From: JALHST01 sp038316335
Lineage (GTDB): Bacteria > Bacteroidota > Bacteroidia > Flavobacteriales > Flavobacteriaceae
Reading direction: 5' to 3'
Assembly: GCA_038316335.1 (NCBI GenBank)
Contig: JBBQAM010000004.1
Coordinates: 62,001 to 126,000 of the forward strand
DNA length: 64,000 nt
The notes under the pieces: generated by a model
The model's database searches: none
What the model saw: the letters and a program-made list of their open reading frames with translations, nothing else
Told to the model about the DNA's origin: nothing
Shown here: piece after piece, positions 17,995-27,177 of the stretch
Layout of the letters: the number at the start of each line of letters is the position of its first letter
How positions within the stretch are numbered: the stretch's first letter is position 1
Translations under genes and position numbers: made by a program

Positions 17995-18018
17995 GAACAA
18001 TTTTAAGGAACCAATAAT

Positions 18019-18046
18019 AAAAAGACCGGCAAATGCCGGTCTTTTT
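18019..18046. terminator. Bidirectional hairpin terminator
   Basis: AAAAAGACCGGC and GCCGGTCTTTTT arms around AAAT, between the FadL-type gene and the convergent T9SS cargo gene; its right arm ends almost at the stop of the latter. Confidence 0.88.
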
Positions 18047-18047
18047 A

Positions 18048-19496
18048 TTAGCGCTTTAGGCTGAAATGTGTTTTCCGGGTCTTGGCAACCAAGACACCGT
18101 CGGTCGACTCCTCATATTCAAATCGGAACCAATAATCGGAAGACGGCATGGGCCTGCCATTATACGTTCCGTCCCATCCAACTGAATTGGCGTCTAGGAG
18201 GGCCAACAACTTACCAAACCTATCAAAAATATAGACTTCTGGATTGGTAAGGGTCTCGATGCCCAAAATATTCCACGTATCGTTTATACCATCGGTATTG
18301 GGTGTAAAAAATTTAGGATACCCCACCACCAGAAAATCAATCGGTTCAGTGATACCACATCCATTTTTATCATTAATAATTACCGAATTTATTCCAGGGG
18401 GTACATCCCTGAAGACCGGGTCATCCTGAAATTCACCGCCATTGATGGCATACTCATATTCGCTATCCCCAGCGACTATAAACTCTACATTGTTCATATC
18501 GGGATTGATAGAGAGATTGGTGTCAAGGGTTTCGACGTGATCTAAAATAGGAATCCCATAAAACGTAATTAAAATCCCTCCTACATCAGCAACCAGAGGT
18601 GGCGTACCGGATATAGTGGTAATCTCGGCAAAGTAGCGCCCAGAATTGGGACTGGTAACAATATACTCAGCACCGTAGGGCCCCGAACCTGTAAAACTGG
18701 CATCAACGATGCCGTCATCCTCATAATCAACCGACCAAGCTACACTTGCAATGTCGGCGCCTGCAGGTGAGTTCAAGGCGCTTAAAGTGATATCGGGATC
18801 ACCTTCGCAGGCAACGATATCCAATCCTAGAAATTCGTCCCTAAGCGTGCAATCCAATGCGCTATTTTGATCATCATCGACCGAACTACCTGTAAAGGTG
18901 AGCATAAATGGTTCTGGATCATCATTGAAGTTGGTGTTGTAGTTATTGATCAGTATATAGTAGATTTCCCCGGGTAGTACATCGAGATATTCGTCGTAGG
19001 TATTCAAGTTTTGTGTAAGGGACGGCTCCCCTATTTGTCCATTTTCGGGATTTACACCCAGCCCCGTAAATCGCGTGCTATTGACCTCATAGTTACAACG
19101 AATCGGCAAATCTGTGCCACTACCGATATCGGCACAGCTCGAACCTGGTCCATAGGGCCCATACACTGCAAAATCGTACTCGGCGGTAATGGTGGTCCCA
19201 GTAACGGGCAATGCCTCAATATCAAAACCGACCTGACCACCGGTTCCTGCCCGGAAGACATACCAAGAAGTATTGTGTTCGATATTGGCCGAACCTACGC
19301 TTCCCTTTTCCAGACAACCTGATTCACGAATGACATCAGGGTCAAAATCATCGATATCGCCACTGCCATCGGTAAGTCCCATTATGGGGGCGTCGGCACA
19401 TACAGGAATCGCTGTTCTACAATCCGCGGAGTTTTGTGCATAGGACCCGGTTGAAAAAAGGGCGAAGCAGCAAACGGCATAAAAAAGTGTTCGCAT
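18048..19496 (-). CDS. T9SS type B cargo protein (gliding-motility C-terminal domain), paralogue 1
   Basis: About 482 residues from MRTLFYAVCCFALFSTGSYA, a clean signal peptide; the open frame extends to 19529. The mature N-terminus NSADCRTAIPVCADAPI and the domain around WYVFRAGTGGQVGFDIEAL resemble the paralogue at 19.6-21.4 kb. The C-terminal 90 residues are the gliding motility-associated/T9SS type B domain: YPKFFTPNTDGINDTWNI, VYIFDRFGKLL, GWDGTYNGRPMPSSDYWF and final FSLKR. This domain directs export through the type IX system to the cell surface. Biological activity is unknown. Confidence 0.92.
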   Translation of the reverse strand: MRTLFYAVCCFALFSTGSYAQNSADCRTAIPVCADAPIMGLTDGSGDIDDFDPDVIRESGCLEKGSVGSANIEHNTSWYVFRAGTGGQVGFDIEALPVTGTTITAEYDFAVYGPYGPGSSCADIGSGTDLPIRCNYEVNSTRFTGLGVNPENGQIGEPSLTQNLNTYDEYLDVLPGEIYYILINNYNTNFNDDPEPFMLTFTGSSVDDDQNSALDCTLRDEFLGLDIVACEGDPDITLSALNSPAGADIASVAWSVDYEDDGIVDASFTGSGPYGAEYIVTSPNSGRYFAEITTISGTPPLVADVGGILITFYGIPILDHVETLDTNLSINPDMNNVEFIVAGDSEYEYAINGGEFQDDPVFRDVPPGINSVIINDKNGCGITEPIDFLVVGYPKFFTPNTDGINDTWNILGIETLTNPEVYIFDRFGKLLALLDANSVGWDGTYNGRPMPSSDYWFRFEYEESTDGVLVAKTRKTHFSLKR

Positions 19497-19548
19497 AGAA
19501 AGTGGGGCTATCATTGAACTATTGATCAATAATATAACTCCACCTTAC

Positions 19549-19556
19549 CAAATTTA
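19549..19556 (-). promoter_or_regulatory. -7 box (TAAATTTG) for T9SS cargo gene 1
   Basis: The plus strand reads CAAATTTA, complement of TAAATTTG, 53 bases upstream of the favoured start. No TTG at the exact -33 distance. Confidence 0.4.
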
Positions 19557-19614
19557 GTATGTTCTATCGTAAAAATGTCCTGCTTATCAAGGAATTGACA
19601 TTGATAAAATTTAA

Positions 19615-21420
19615 TTAGCGCTTCAACGAAAAGTGACTATTTACGAATTTTGCGGTTATTTGCTCACCCACCGTATTCTTATAGGTCAATTTAAACCAAT
19701 AATCGGAAGATGGTAAAATTTGACCATTCATGGTACCATCCCATCCTTCGTCCTGATCGGTGAATTGATCTACTAATTTTCCTTGGCGGTCAAATATGTA
19801 AACTACCGGGTCTTGTAACTTGGATAGGCCTTCAATTTTCCATTTGTCATTGGCATTATCACCATTCGGCGTAAAGTATTTCGGGAAACCAACAACCACG
19901 ATTTCTTCTGAAATCGCACCACAACCCTTGCGGTCATTTACGGTGATCGTGTGCATCCCTGGTGAAACTTCATTCCATGTAGCGCCGGTCTGGTACTCCC
20001 CATTATCAAGTTTAAATTCATAATCACCTTTGTCTTGCAGCACAACGGTCACGGTATTGTCGCTTTTTAGGTCATCGATCAGGATGTCACTGATACTAGG
20101 CGGCTTTGATTCAAGGACCGAGATAACAGCGGTAATTTCACAACTTAGTCCTCCCTGTGAATTTGTAATAGTGAGTGAATGAACACCTTCATTGGAAACG
20201 ACCAAGCTCGATGTGGTTTCCCCAGTGTCCCAAAGATATGTGAAATTGGGGTTGGTTATAAGATTCCCTATGGTTGTAGCGCCATTTGAACCGCACAAAT
20301 ACGCTTCGGTGGGAAAATCGATTCCCGGAGACTCCAAGGCAGTCAACTGAAATTTTTGGGAGACGTCAAAACAAGTAGGATTGCTGATCGCGGCGACGCG
20401 TACATAAATCGTTTGGGAGCTAAAGCCCATATTATAGTTTTTAGGCAACGAATTGATGCCATTCGTAGCATCGGCTAAAGATGAATAGTAGGAAACAATA
20501 TATTGGTTTGGATTTTGATTTCCGAGTGCCTCACTATCCTTAATTGACAGGTCATACGTAGGAACGCCCGAACAGTTGGCATCGTCTGTTATAGAAAATG
20601 CCATGGGCAAGGCAGTAAAAGAAACTTGTACGTCGCTTATGATATTCGCCCCTGTCGCCATAATGACTTCGACCCGATATGAGGCCGATATGTTCACCTG
20701 CAGCGTTGGGCCTTTTTCCCCCACAATCGTTTGAAATCCAGATCCCGAATCGATAAACCACGTGTAATCGATTGCATTCGTAGTAGTCGCATCAAGCTGA
20801 ATGAGCTCATTTTCGCAGGCCGTTATCGGTGGTCCTAAAAGGTTATTAATGATAGCGCAATCTAAGGCCGTAAATGGATCTGTAACAAAAATGCTTCCCG
20901 AAAATTGAATCGAAAACCCGGTGTTATTAAGGCTAAAATTATTTATGAGCAAATAATAATCTTCTCCTGGAGCAACATTCAACCAGGCATCGTATTGCAC
21001 ATTGGCCGTGTCACCCGTGGGATCTTCACCAACCCCTATAAATGAGTTTTTGTCTTGATTATCAAAAAAGTTACAGCGTATGGGATCGCCAAGATTAGCG
21101 CAGTCATTGCTTTTGTATAAGGCAAAATCCCAATCCTCTGAAGAATCGATGCCAATATTAAATCCAAGTTGTCCGCTAGCACCTGTTCGAAAACGGTACC
21201 ATGCCGAATTCGACTCAATGGCACCCGACAAAGTCTGTTCAAGGCAACCCGAGGTCGCCGACCCATTGAAATCATCTATACCAAAACCTGTGGTCCCCCC
21301 GTTTACCGGAGTATTATTGCATATTGGGATGGCATTCCCGCAGTCAGGGGATACCTGTGCAGCGACTAATGATAATCCCAGAAAAAAAAACATAGGAAAT
21401 ATCAGGTCAAGGTGCTTCAT
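19615..21420 (-). CDS. T9SS type B cargo protein (gliding-motility C-terminal domain), paralogue 2
   Basis: 601 residues with a signal peptide ending near LVAAQ. The N-terminal domain (SPDCGNAIPICNNTPVNG, then WYRFRTGASGQLGFNIGI) matches that of the downstream paralogue, and the middle carries extra Ig-like or PKD-like segments (FTYLWDTGETTSSLVVSN). The C-terminus FPKYFTPNGDNANDKWKI, VYIFDRQGKLV, GWDGTMNGQILPSSDYWF and FSLKR is the T9SS type B sorting domain. The two genes are same-strand, 118 bases apart, and differ mainly by insertion of about 120 residues in the middle. Surface adhesion is possible but unproven. Confidence 0.92.
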   Translation of the reverse strand: MKHLDLIFPMFFFLGLSLVAAQVSPDCGNAIPICNNTPVNGGTTGFGIDDFNGSATSGCLEQTLSGAIESNSAWYRFRTGASGQLGFNIGIDSSEDWDFALYKSNDCANLGDPIRCNFFDNQDKNSFIGVGEDPTGDTANVQYDAWLNVAPGEDYYLLINNFSLNNTGFSIQFSGSIFVTDPFTALDCAIINNLLGPPITACENELIQLDATTTNAIDYTWFIDSGSGFQTIVGEKGPTLQVNISASYRVEVIMATGANIISDVQVSFTALPMAFSITDDANCSGVPTYDLSIKDSEALGNQNPNQYIVSYYSSLADATNGINSLPKNYNMGFSSQTIYVRVAAISNPTCFDVSQKFQLTALESPGIDFPTEAYLCGSNGATTIGNLITNPNFTYLWDTGETTSSLVVSNEGVHSLTITNSQGGLSCEITAVISVLESKPPSISDILIDDLKSDNTVTVVLQDKGDYEFKLDNGEYQTGATWNEVSPGMHTITVNDRKGCGAISEEIVVVGFPKYFTPNGDNANDKWKIEGLSKLQDPVVYIFDRQGKLVDQFTDQDEGWDGTMNGQILPSSDYWFKLTYKNTVGEQITAKFVNSHFSLKR

Positions 21421-21525
21421 CTGTGCGACTTGAATTGCATGCCCTAAAAATAATCCGAGTTTCGCGCCAGCACTAATTTATGTTGTGTAAGGGCGAGTAT
21501 ATGATATAAAGTGCCATTTAATGTA

Positions 21526-21533
21526 TATCTTTG
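21526..21533 (+). promoter_or_regulatory. -7 box (TATCTTTG) for folE-cysS
   Basis: Exact TAnnTTTG match 24 bases before the folE start. The -33 element is not evident. Confidence 0.5.
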
Positions 21534-21556
21534 CCGTTCTTTAAAAGTTTTTTTGA

Positions 21557-22237
21557 ATGAAAATCGATAGGAGATTGGAGGAGCATTTTGAGGAGATGGG
21601 AAACGAGCATGTATCCTCCTCTGCAGATACCCCATTGCGTAAGGACGCCTTTGTATTGACTGATGAGGAGAAGATAGTGAGGATCCGGGAAAATGTTCGA
21701 GAAATAATGCTTACCCTGGGCCTTGATTTGGAAGATGACAGCCTGAAAGGCACCCCGAACCGTGTCGCCAAAATGTACGTGAACGAGACGTTTGGTGGCC
21801 TGCATCCCAACAAAAAACCTAAATCGTCGACCTTCGAAAATAAATATAAATATGGCGAAATGCTCGTTGAGAAGAACATCACTGTATATTCTACATGCGA
21901 GCACCACTTATTGCCGATCGTAGGGAGGGCACACGTGGCCTATATCTCAAATGGTACGGTCGTTGGTCTTTCTAAAATGAATCGTGTAGTAGACTATTAT
22001 GCCAAGCGACCACAAGTACAGGAACGTTTGAATATGCAGATCGTACAAGAACTTCAAAAAGTTCTTGGTACTGAGGATGTAGCCTGCGTTATTGATGCCA
22101 AGCATCTATGCGTCAACTCAAGAGGTATCCGGGATGTGGAAAGTAGTACGGTGACCGCAGAATATGGCGGTAAATTTAAGGAGGAAGCCGTTCGACGCGA
22201 GTTTCTTGATTATATCAACCTTGACACCACTTTCTAA
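21557..22237 (+). CDS. folE: GTP cyclohydrolase I
   Basis: 226 residues. It converts GTP to 7,8-dihydroneopterin triphosphate, the first step to folate and related pterins. The zinc site and active site are visible in STCEHHLLPIVGRAHVAYI and DVACVIDAKHLCVNSRGIRD; GTPNRVAKMYVNE is the conserved helix. The first 35 residues are acidic and variable. It is 15 bases upstream of cysS and probably cotranscribed. Together with folP at 2 kb the organism evidently makes its own folate. Confidence 0.97.
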   Translation: MKIDRRLEEHFEEMGNEHVSSSADTPLRKDAFVLTDEEKIVRIRENVREIMLTLGLDLEDDSLKGTPNRVAKMYVNETFGGLHPNKKPKSSTFENKYKYGEMLVEKNITVYSTCEHHLLPIVGRAHVAYISNGTVVGLSKMNRVVDYYAKRPQVQERLNMQIVQELQKVLGTEDVACVIDAKHLCVNSRGIRDVESSTVTAEYGGKFKEEAVRREFLDYINLDTTF

Positions 22238-22252
22238 TTGTTCTAGTAAAAA

Positions 22253-23731
22253 ATGCAATTATATAAAAATCAGCATCTCAGACTAACAAATTCCCTTTCC
22301 GGCAAAAAAGAAGCGTTCAAACCTTTAAACGAAGGCCATGTGGGTATGTACGTTTGTGGTCCTACGGTGTACAGTAATGTGCATTTGGGAAATTGCCGTA
22401 CGTTCATGTCGTTCGACATGATTTTCAGATATCTTCGGCATTTGGGATATAAAGTGCGTTATGTACGAAATATTACCGACGCAGGTCATTTAGTGGACGA
22501 TGCGGAGGATGGAGAGGATAAAATCGCCAAAAAAGCGCGTTTGGAACAACTAGAGCCTATGGAAGTTGTTCAACGGTATACGCTTGATTTTCATAATATT
22601 CTTGATAAATTCAATTTTCTACCGCCAAGCATCGAACCTACGGCAACCGGACACATTATAGAGCAGATTGAAATAATAAAGGAAATCCTCGAAAAAGGAT
22701 ATGCCTATGAAAGCAATGGCTCGGTTTATTTTGATGTCAAAAAATTCAATGAAACCCATCAATACGGCAAGCTGAGTGGTCGTAAGTTGGAAGATATGAT
22801 CACCAATACGCGTGAATTGACTGCACAAGATGAAAAAAAGAGCCCTCAGGATTTTGCGCTTTGGAAAAAAGCGGAGCCCCAGCATATTATGCGCTGGCCT
22901 TCACCTTGGGGCGATGGATTTCCTGGATGGCATCTTGAATGTACGGCAATGAGTACCAAATATTTAGGAGAAACCTTTGACATACATGGTGGCGGAATGG
23001 ATTTGAAGTTTCCGCACCACGAATGCGAAATAGCACAAGCCGAGGCATGTTACGACCATCCTCCAGTGCACTATTGGCTTCATGCCAACATGTTGACCAT
23101 GAATGGAAAAAAAATGGCCAAATCTACAGGAAACAATATTCTTCCAGGGGAAATATTTACCGGGGAAAATACGATTCTCAGCAAAGCCTTTTCTCCTTCT
23201 GTCGTGCGGTTCTTTATGATGCAAGCACATTACACGAGCATCCTTGACCTAAGTAACGATGCCCTAGTGGCATCGGAAAAAGGATATCATCGACTCATGG
23301 AGGCATTCGACATTTTGAATTTATTGTCCACAGGTCCCAAATCAGATTTTGATGTAGTAGCATGGAAGCAAAAATGCTATGATGCCATGAACGATGATTT
23401 TAATACCCCAATCTTGATCGCCAATCTCTTTGAAGCGGTCAGGCACATTAACCTGCTTAAGGATGGTCATGAATCTATCACTCCCGAAGATAAGATCCTG
23501 CTTCAAAAAACCATGGGAGATTTCGTATTCGAAGTTCTTGGCATCGAGCAAAAGTCAGCGATGGAAGATGCCAATGCACTCGCGGGAGTCATGAAACTGT
23601 TGATAGCATTGCGTGACGATGCTAGATCCAACAAAGACTTTGCGACCTCCGATAAGATCCGGGACGAACTAAATGCACTAGGAATTCAATTGAAGGACGG
23701 AAACGAGGGCACTACCTACAGTGTATCCTGA
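22253..23731 (+). CDS. cysS: Cysteinyl-tRNA synthetase
   Basis: 492 residues. Class I motifs are visible: the HIGH equivalent VHLGN within CGPTVYSNVHLGNCRTF and the KMSKS equivalent KKMAKSTGN. The zinc-binding residues include the Cys in MYVCGPTVY, and GWHLECTAMS and HHECEIAQ lower down. It charges tRNA-Cys in the cytosol. It follows folE closely. All core motifs are intact and the length is typical. Confidence 0.97.
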   Translation: MQLYKNQHLRLTNSLSGKKEAFKPLNEGHVGMYVCGPTVYSNVHLGNCRTFMSFDMIFRYLRHLGYKVRYVRNITDAGHLVDDAEDGEDKIAKKARLEQLEPMEVVQRYTLDFHNILDKFNFLPPSIEPTATGHIIEQIEIIKEILEKGYAYESNGSVYFDVKKFNETHQYGKLSGRKLEDMITNTRELTAQDEKKSPQDFALWKKAEPQHIMRWPSPWGDGFPGWHLECTAMSTKYLGETFDIHGGGMDLKFPHHECEIAQAEACYDHPPVHYWLHANMLTMNGKKMAKSTGNNILPGEIFTGENTILSKAFSPSVVRFFMMQAHYTSILDLSNDALVASEKGYHRLMEAFDILNLLSTGPKSDFDVVAWKQKCYDAMNDDFNTPILIANLFEAVRHINLLKDGHESITPEDKILLQKTMGDFVFEVLGIEQKSAMEDANALAGVMKLLIALRDDARSNKDFATSDKIRDELNALGIQLKDGNEGTTYSVS

Positions 23732-23809
23732 CGGTGAAGGATGGTAATTATATTCTCTTTACTACCAACAAAACGAATTAGGAACCCATAAAAATTAGGT
23801 AACCTCGCT

Positions 23810-24031
23810 ATGAAAAAAATATTGATAGCCCCTTTCGTGTTTCTTATCAAGTTTTATCAGCAGGCAATCTCGCCCTATACCCCCGCTACTTGTCGCTATT
23901 CCCCTACCTGTTCACAATATACCATGGAAGCACTAAAAAAATATGGCCTGTTCAAAGGGGGGTGGTTGTCTATCAAACGTATTGTAAGTTGTAATCCCTG
24001 GGGCGGAAAAGGATACGACCCCGTACCATAA
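23810..24031 (+). CDS. yidD: Membrane protein insertion efficiency factor YidD
   Basis: 73 residues. Family hallmarks are FYQQAISPYTPATCRYSPTC (with three of the conserved Cys), SQYTMEALKKYGLFKGGW and a final CNPWGGKGYDPVP. YidD assists YidC-dependent insertion of inner-membrane proteins. An amphipathic N-terminal helix (MKKILIAPFVFLIKFY) is visible. It stands alone from the usual rpmH-rnpA-yidC cluster, which is common in Bacteroidota. Confidence 0.95.
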   Translation: MKKILIAPFVFLIKFYQQAISPYTPATCRYSPTCSQYTMEALKKYGLFKGGWLSIKRIVSCNPWGGKGYDPVP

Positions 24032-24173
24032 GTGGTAGCTTCGCACATTTTGTATGCAAAGGAGGTTAACCTTCAATTCAAACACCAAATTCTGAAGTTT
24101 GCCTTGCATCTATTATATAAAACCGCAACGGTCTAGTTTCTATTTTTTATCTTAGCCTCTTAAAATAATCGCT

Positions 24174-25112
24174 ATGTATTTTTTGGGCATTATCTGGAAT
24201 CCGAATGACACGCTCTTGCACCTTGGTCCTATTCAAATCAAATATTATAACTTACTTTGGATCATTGCCTTTGCAATAGGATGGTTGCTTACCAAGCGTA
24301 TTTTTCTTAGTGAGAAAAAGACCGTTGAACAGTTAGATTCCCTATTCATATATACCGTTCTCGGAACCATGCTCGGTGCCCGTTTGGGTCATGTATTCTT
24401 TTACGATTGGGCCTATTATTCGGACCATCTTATGGAAATACTGCTCCCGATACGCGAAACTGCCAATGGATATGAGTTTACTGGGTTCACCGGATTGGCA
24501 AGTCACGGTGCGGCTATTGGCGTAATCATCGGCATGTATCTCTTTACCCGAAAACATCGCGAATTTAAAATGCTATGGATATTGGATAGGATTGTGATCG
24601 CATTTTCCATCGGAGCTTTCTGTGTGCGATTGGGAAACTTTTTCAATTCTGAGATCAATGGTAAGATAACCGATGAGAACTTTATTTTCGCAACCCGCTT
24701 TGTTAGGGATTCAGATGATATGCACCCTTCGAAGGCTTTGGCCATAACCAAGGAAAAAACGGTGGACGCGGCCTATGAGGCACTTGCAAATAAACCTGAG
24801 TTTTCTGAATATTTGGCGCAGATCCCATATCGGCATCCTGCCCAATTGTATGAGGGGGTAGCTTATATTTTTGTATTTATTTTGTTGTATTACCTCTACT
24901 GGAAAACCGACAAGAAAAATAAACCTGGCTATTTATTCGGATTATTTTTAGTGCTTTTATGGACGATACGATTCTTCGTGGAATTCGTCAAAAAGAGCCA
25001 AGGTGGGTTTGAGGACACTTTGGGAATCTTGTCGACTGGTCAATGGTTAAGTATTCCGTTCATACTGATCGGGGGGTACTTTATGTTTCGGCCGACGACC
25101 AAAAACGCGTAG
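24174..25112 (+). CDS. lgt: Prolipoprotein diacylglyceryl transferase
   Basis: 312 residues, with about seven membrane helices. It transfers diacylglycerol from phosphatidylglycerol to the lipobox Cys of prelipoproteins. The signature region is GAFCVRLGNFFNSEINGK, and GARLGHVFFYDW and RHPAQLYEGVAYI carry further essential residues (His and Tyr). A loop insertion at about residues 185-215 is normal in Bacteroidota. It supports the many lipoproteins predicted in the window. Confidence 0.96.
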   Translation: MYFLGIIWNPNDTLLHLGPIQIKYYNLLWIIAFAIGWLLTKRIFLSEKKTVEQLDSLFIYTVLGTMLGARLGHVFFYDWAYYSDHLMEILLPIRETANGYEFTGFTGLASHGAAIGVIIGMYLFTRKHREFKMLWILDRIVIAFSIGAFCVRLGNFFNSEINGKITDENFIFATRFVRDSDDMHPSKALAITKEKTVDAAYEALANKPEFSEYLAQIPYRHPAQLYEGVAYIFVFILLYYLYWKTDKKNKPGYLFGLFLVLLWTIRFFVEFVKKSQGGFEDTLGILSTGQWLSIPFILIGGYFMFRPTTKNA

Positions 25113-25129
25113 AAAGTGGCTTTTGGTCG
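25096..25129. repeat. Stem-loop spanning the lgt stop codon
   Basis: CGACCAAAA (25096-25104) and TTTTGGTCG (25121-25129) are perfect nine-base inverted arms with a 16-base loop that contains the lgt stop. No U-tract follows, so it may be an mRNA 3' end or attenuating hairpin rather than a classical terminator. Confidence 0.4.
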
Positions 25130-25311
25130 AAGTGTATTCTAGGGTTGGCATAATTCGATTTAAAGATGCTCGAATGAATTTCGTGGTCTATCTTGCCTAT
25201 TCATGATCAAATCCCAGTAGCCCTATAGTGAATCGATCATAGGATACCAACGGATGTAGCAATAGGTCATACCTTTTAAATGAACAGATTTACTATATTT
25301 TATAGACTACC

Positions 25312-25800
25312 ATGAGAAACTTCAAATTCGTTTTATTTTTATGTGTTGGTTTGGTATTGTTTCATTCCTGTAAGGAGGATACCAAAAAAGTTTTAAAAAC
25401 CGAACCGATTGAATTCAAGAAAGAAGGTGAGCTTTTTATATACCGAGAAAAAGTAGATACGTTGATTGCAAAAATAAACATTGAAATCGCCGAAACCGAT
25501 TATGAGACCGAAACAGGGCTCATGTATAGAAAGGGAATGGCCGAAGATCAAGGTATGCTCTTCATATTTCCTGATGCACGTCTGCACAACTTTTATATGA
25601 AAAATACCGAGTTTGCATTAGACCTTATTTATATCAATGAAAATCTAGGGGTCGCCAGTTTTGTAGAAAATGCGAAACCCTTCGATGAAAAGAGTCTGCC
25701 TTCGAAAGTCCCTGTAAAATATGTGCTTGAGGTGAATGCAGGATTGGCTCAAAAATGGTCATTGGAAGTGGGCGATCGGGTCGAATTTACAACACGCTGA
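25312..25800 (+). CDS. DUF192 lipoprotein
   Basis: 162 residues. The signal VGLVLFHSC places a lipid-modified Cys at about residue 20. The DUF192 domain follows: INIEIAETDYETETGLMYRK, QGMLFIFPDARLHNFYMKNT, LDLIYINENLGVASFVENA and KYVLEVNAGLAQKWSLEVGD. The family is widespread and of unclear function. A GNAT gene starts seven bases after the stop, so the two are probably cotranscribed. Confidence 0.9.
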   Translation: MRNFKFVLFLCVGLVLFHSCKEDTKKVLKTEPIEFKKEGELFIYREKVDTLIAKINIEIAETDYETETGLMYRKGMAEDQGMLFIFPDARLHNFYMKNTEFALDLIYINENLGVASFVENAKPFDEKSLPSKVPVKYVLEVNAGLAQKWSLEVGDRVEFTTR

Positions 25801-25807
25801 TAAAAGT

Positions 25808-26341
25808 ATGGAGTTTCTGTTACAGGGTCAGGAGACACAACGACTACGTTTCCGTAACCTACATACGACCGATTTTGATTCCTGGCTGCCTTTCCATCAA
25901 AACCAATTAATCGCCCGATACTGGACAATACAGTCACCAGACCCGCGGGTGGCGTGTCAGCAATGGTTTGAAAAAACCTTTTATCGTTATGAGAACCGCC
26001 TTGGTGGCATGAATGCCTTGATTGAAAAAAAATCTTCTAAATTAATCGGCCAATGTGGCCTCTTGATCCAAGAGGTCGATGGGGTTCAGGAACTCGAGAT
26101 CGGATACTCCATAGTACCTTTTTATTGGGGACACGGGTTCGCTACCGAGGCAGCCCTTAAATGCAAGTCATTTGCCTTTGAAAATCGCTTGGCAAAATCC
26201 CTGATTTCAATCATCCATATAAAAAATGTACCCTCTATAAAAGTTGCCAACCATATAGGAATGCGACTGGATAAGTCTACTATCTACAAGGGCAATCCCG
26301 TCAATATTTATAGGACGACCGATGCTGCCCAGGTAGATTGA
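25808..26341 (+). CDS. GNAT-family acetyltransferase (RimJ/RimL-like)
   Basis: About 177 residues from MEFLLQGQETQRLRFRNLHT, chosen because it begins at the usual TxRLxxR strand of the family and lies after the DUF192 stop. The fold elements are visible: LIGQCGLLIQEVDG, LEIGYSIVPFYWGHGFATEA (acetyl-CoA pyrophosphate loop, here WGHGFA) and SIKVANHIGMRLDK. It acetylates an amino group on a small molecule or protein; the target is unknown. Confidence 0.88.
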   Translation: MEFLLQGQETQRLRFRNLHTTDFDSWLPFHQNQLIARYWTIQSPDPRVACQQWFEKTFYRYENRLGGMNALIEKKSSKLIGQCGLLIQEVDGVQELEIGYSIVPFYWGHGFATEAALKCKSFAFENRLAKSLISIIHIKNVPSIKVANHIGMRLDKSTIYKGNPVNIYRTTDAAQVD

Positions 26342-26671
26342 GTTCTTAAGTGATTCAAGCCTTTTTGGATAAAATACCAGAGGTAGCAGTAATACCTTAT
26401 TCAACCGCATCTATCGCAATACCACCTAAACAATGCCCCAGCATAGGGTTTAACTACGAACGACCTTCATTATCAAAGAAATCGATAGTGTCCAGGTATT
26501 GAATTTCGACCAAAATTCCCAGATCATTTATAGTGGTTTAGACAGAATTAAAAAGCCGAATACTGTTAAAATTATTCTAAAGTTGGATACGTCAGTAGGG
26601 TATCCAAATAGTCAATTGTCATACTCTCATAAATGCACACCCCTAATTTTATCACGAACTAAAATCAAAAA
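26342..26671. other. 330-base gap before the redox island
   Basis: No convincing gene. A short open frame at 26499-26693 overlaps the Rieske start and has no recognisable features. The only notable element is the inverted repeat at 26583-26607. No terminator is evident after the GNAT gene. Confidence 0.5.
26583..26607. promoter_or_regulatory. Inverted repeat, candidate operator of the Rieske-ApbE-DsbD operon
   Basis: TTGGATAC (26583-26590) and GTATCCAA (26600-26607) are perfect eight-base arms with a nine-base spacer, centred 77 bases before the Rieske start. The geometry suits a dimeric helix-turn-helix regulator. No regulator gene is adjacent. Confidence 0.45.
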
Positions 26672-27145
26672 ATGGAACGAAAGGAATTTTTAAGATCTGT
26701 AGGTGCCGGAGCGGCATTTGCCATTAGTTTTGCCTGTCTCGGCGGGTGTTTAAAAGAAGACCCAAATCCCTTATTGGCTGAAGACCCGAACGCCACTACG
26801 CCCACGACCCCAACGACCCCAACGACCCCAGATCCAGTGACCGGGGTGCTCTTTACAATCGATCTATCGGCATCGACTGCGAGTAAATTGCAAAATAATG
26901 GGGGCTACCTAATTAAAAACAACATCGTCGTTGCCAGAGACCTTAAGGGGGAATACGTGGCCGCCTCGGTCGTTTGCAGTCATGAATTGAGGAAGAACGT
27001 CATTTATAGAAATGATGAGTTTTATTGTACTGTACATGGCGCCCGATTCGATTTGACCGGAAAAGGCCTGAACAATGATGGTAAAAGGGGTTTGCAAATT
27101 TATGCTACATCCTTGCAGGACAATATTTTAAGCATTTTGGCGTAA
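26672..27145 (+). CDS. Rieske [2Fe-2S] lipoprotein
   Basis: 157 residues. MERKEFLRSVGAGAAFAISF resembles an atypical Tat signal and is followed by a lipobox-like CLGGC, so the protein is probably exported and lipidated. A Thr-Pro repeat linker (TTPTTPTTP) leads to the Rieske domain: VVCSHEL (CxH) and EFYCTVHGARFD (CxxHG), which bind a [2Fe-2S] cluster by two Cys and two His. It probably carries electrons at the membrane surface. No cytochrome bc1 gene is near. It opens the operon leading to the thioredoxin and ApbE genes, 32 bases away. Confidence 0.88.
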   Translation: MERKEFLRSVGAGAAFAISFACLGGCLKEDPNPLLAEDPNATTPTTPTTPTTPDPVTGVLFTIDLSASTASKLQNNGGYLIKNNIVVARDLKGEYVAASVVCSHELRKNVIYRNDEFYCTVHGARFDLTGKGLNNDGKRGLQIYATSLQDNILSILA

Positions 27146-27177
27146 TACCTATAACACTTCAATTATAACTTAAAACC

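Noticed and set aside
26499..26693. 64-codon open frame before the Rieske gene
   Set aside because: It runs across the inverted repeat and into the Rieske start, and the composition is not protein-like.
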